From JBGSUZ01 sp964404895 (GTDB taxonomy: Bacteria > Bacillota > Clostridia > Peptostreptococcales > Acidaminobacteraceae), in contig CAYOLV010000003.1 of assembly GCA_964404895.1 (NCBI GenBank), positions 1 through 64,000 of the forward strand: a stretch of 64,000 nt of DNA, in the 5' to 3' direction. The notes under the pieces are model-generated. The model made no database searches. It worked only from the letters and a program-made list of their open reading frames with translations, and was not told the origin of the DNA. Shown piece by piece: positions 63,701 through 64,000 of this stretch (positions are counted from its first letter, which is position 1; each line of letters opens with the position of its first letter). The translations under genes and the position numbers were made by a program.

Positions 63701-64000
63701 ACATACAGTTTATAAGTGCCAAGTGGAACATCCATCAACTGTACATTAAATTGAAAGGGCTGATCAGCTAAATTAGTAACTCTATCCGATGCTGCCATTC
63801 CCGATTTAATAACATTCCCACCAGATCCTTCTAAACTATACCGAACCCCGACCGTTTGAGTTGCGTCGTAATCGTTGAAAGTTCCACTAATAGGCATATT
63901 CGCTGAATCAGTATAAGTCACGTTCTCCGTTTGAGTTAAATTAAGGGTTGGGGCATTGTAGATCGCTTCTTTTTTGACATAATAATAAGCGCCGTATATC
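60775..64000 (-). CDS. Large extracellular fibronectin-III/cohesin-like protein, 5' end outside window
   Basis: At least 1075 residues; the frame stays open to base 64000, so the N terminus is missing. The upstream part has repeated segments of about 85 residues (MPISGTFND...VGVRYSLE...GTYKLYVWAQDN..YKSV). Fibronectin-type III-like repeats follow (for example SKSIVLTWDP, NSTYFATLSW). The C-terminal about 120 residues resemble a cohesin/CBM-like beta sandwich (YELQVTYNPGALEVTDL, VSFEPGKIIFRV). It may be part of the same secreted system. It ends 76 bp before the giant RHS gene. Confidence 0.8.
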   Translation of the reverse strand, partial: IYGAYYYVKKEAIYNAPTLNLTQTENVTYTDSANMPISGTFNDYDATQTVGVRYSLEGSGGNVIKSGMAASDRVTNLADQPFQFNVQLMDVPLGTYKLYVWAQDNIGYKSVVKVLNVERKFNDPTLNLKEAENVIHYRTATMPISGTFNDLEKFQTVGVQYSLESAVGNVIKSGIVAPKVVPTAADQPFRFEILLGEDVPVGMYKLKIWAQDSADYKSVIKVLNVEKIAANKVNIINISATNNQLSFTAAGDLSPYPLHAAPYSIEVKQSGTSFSNQPWSAPNSGNNYQMNLVDLQPNTLYTITARAKNNRDLISEYTKEKYTLATVPELKVEMTKEKQIIIDITDNNPPQTEYRIVVTDSTGVEKDVDSQGRLIAPNAATNWQSLGNKKITAMDALLDPSKSYTVRAYARNTEKVLTAASTPVQTNVTEYKPVKLAAAEISIGESDATVSWQPLKDAVSYNLKLLSGTTVVNEFPTNKTSVSIDKLQPNTNYTIEIVVRYSFGESEAFKDYFTTKKKGSMAPKVLTSASELDNYAITLKWEATPEATGYQVEADGEVYSVGKELSFKHTNLPPNSRHIYRVRNMNSEGYSQWSERVILKTTRNPLPATLNEAKYSVSSTDDSIILTWEPVLNALRYEISYNGGHVINNGESNFCIRGSLNPDTQYDFTISAIDEFENSRVIASGTAKTMLLKTPKMDKVTETPQGFLVSWKPILGAESYKVMQDGVDLGITLKEPKYEVKGLGAKEVKNYSFAAVSSKGSSAWSKPISIEGISKIPQVPVNVSSAASSKSIVLTWDPAEIDEDLLYEVEVDGVTVESNDKNKYTDEQVEPFSTHIYRVRAKNQYAFSEWSEAVTITTLPGVPTSPKNIAVENSTYFATLSWLLNDSVDHYEVAVQNPDGSFNTVNIGNRNFYRQRGVLNVEQAYKIRGINMIGTGQWSSLIVNNAIKANCEKNKEIDLGLTASNIVDFEKYELQVTYNPGALEVTDLCGYTTDKELKPGKIAGTEIEIVSFEPGKIIFRVKKGIAFGNMWSGVVNNIKFKSKVYGGSYISYTVFIDEVVKNTSDSAVKEKMEE

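Overview
The window looks like a chromosomal piece from a low-GC, Gram-positive, Clostridia-type bacterium. The signs are a T-box leader, strong GGAGG ribosome sites with ATG, GTG or TTG starts, a Bacillus-type LexA box, a CcpA-type cre site, lipobox lipoproteins and flagellum-related proteins. The exact genus cannot be fixed from the sequence. Almost everything up to 34 kb is read from the minus strand. No rRNA, prophage or CRISPR array is present. There is one 100-base assembly gap, at 18598-18697.

Layout, left to right. 0-2 kb: partial tRNA-Pro, then rph, XTP pyrophosphatase and a YfcE-type phosphoesterase in one operon. 2-4 kb: a partner-switching module (kinase/anti-sigma, STAS antagonist, receiver-PP2C phosphatase). 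4-7.2 kb: a sporulation-type cell-wall amidase and an AIR-synthase-like enzyme. 7.3-13.9 kb: an oligopeptide ABC importer (oppBCDF-oppA) with a promoter, a perfect cre match and a structured leader. 14.1-18.5 kb: ligA and pcrA behind a LexA box. 18.5-21.9 kb: a 60-bp tandem array, two copies of a structured intergenic element, an EEP-family phosphatase/nuclease, and asnA under an asparagine T-box. 21.9-25 kb: YaaR, a small protein and a FliK-like protein. 25-33.3 kb: two ABC-2 exporters, one with a lipoprotein and the other controlled by an ArsR-like regulator through a 42-bp dyad. 33.3-44.6 kb: accessory genes, including alpha/beta hydrolases, a methyltransferase, an MBL hydrolase, a diguanylate cyclase, a MurA with Asp in place of the catalytic Cys, a DeoR regulator and an AAA/DUF4143 ATPase. 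44.7-45.9 kb: a degenerate group II intron.

46-64 kb is a polymorphic-toxin locus. A 2821-residue secreted protein joins a subtilisin-like S8 protease to an RHS shell and a C-terminal toxin-like domain, and is followed by an overlapping putative immunity gene and a terminator. Beyond the terminator lie two headless RHS tails. Each carries a near-identical piece of the RHS core (co-linear, without indels), a different C-terminal domain and its own small putative immunity gene. They look like a silent library from which the expressed gene could change its toxin by recombination. Upstream of the giant gene is the end of a large fibronectin-III/cohesin-like extracellular protein that runs off the window.

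The least familiar signals are the silent RHS cassettes attached to a protease-RHS fusion, and the two-copy structured element with compensatory changes, half of which has been amplified into a 60-bp tandem array.
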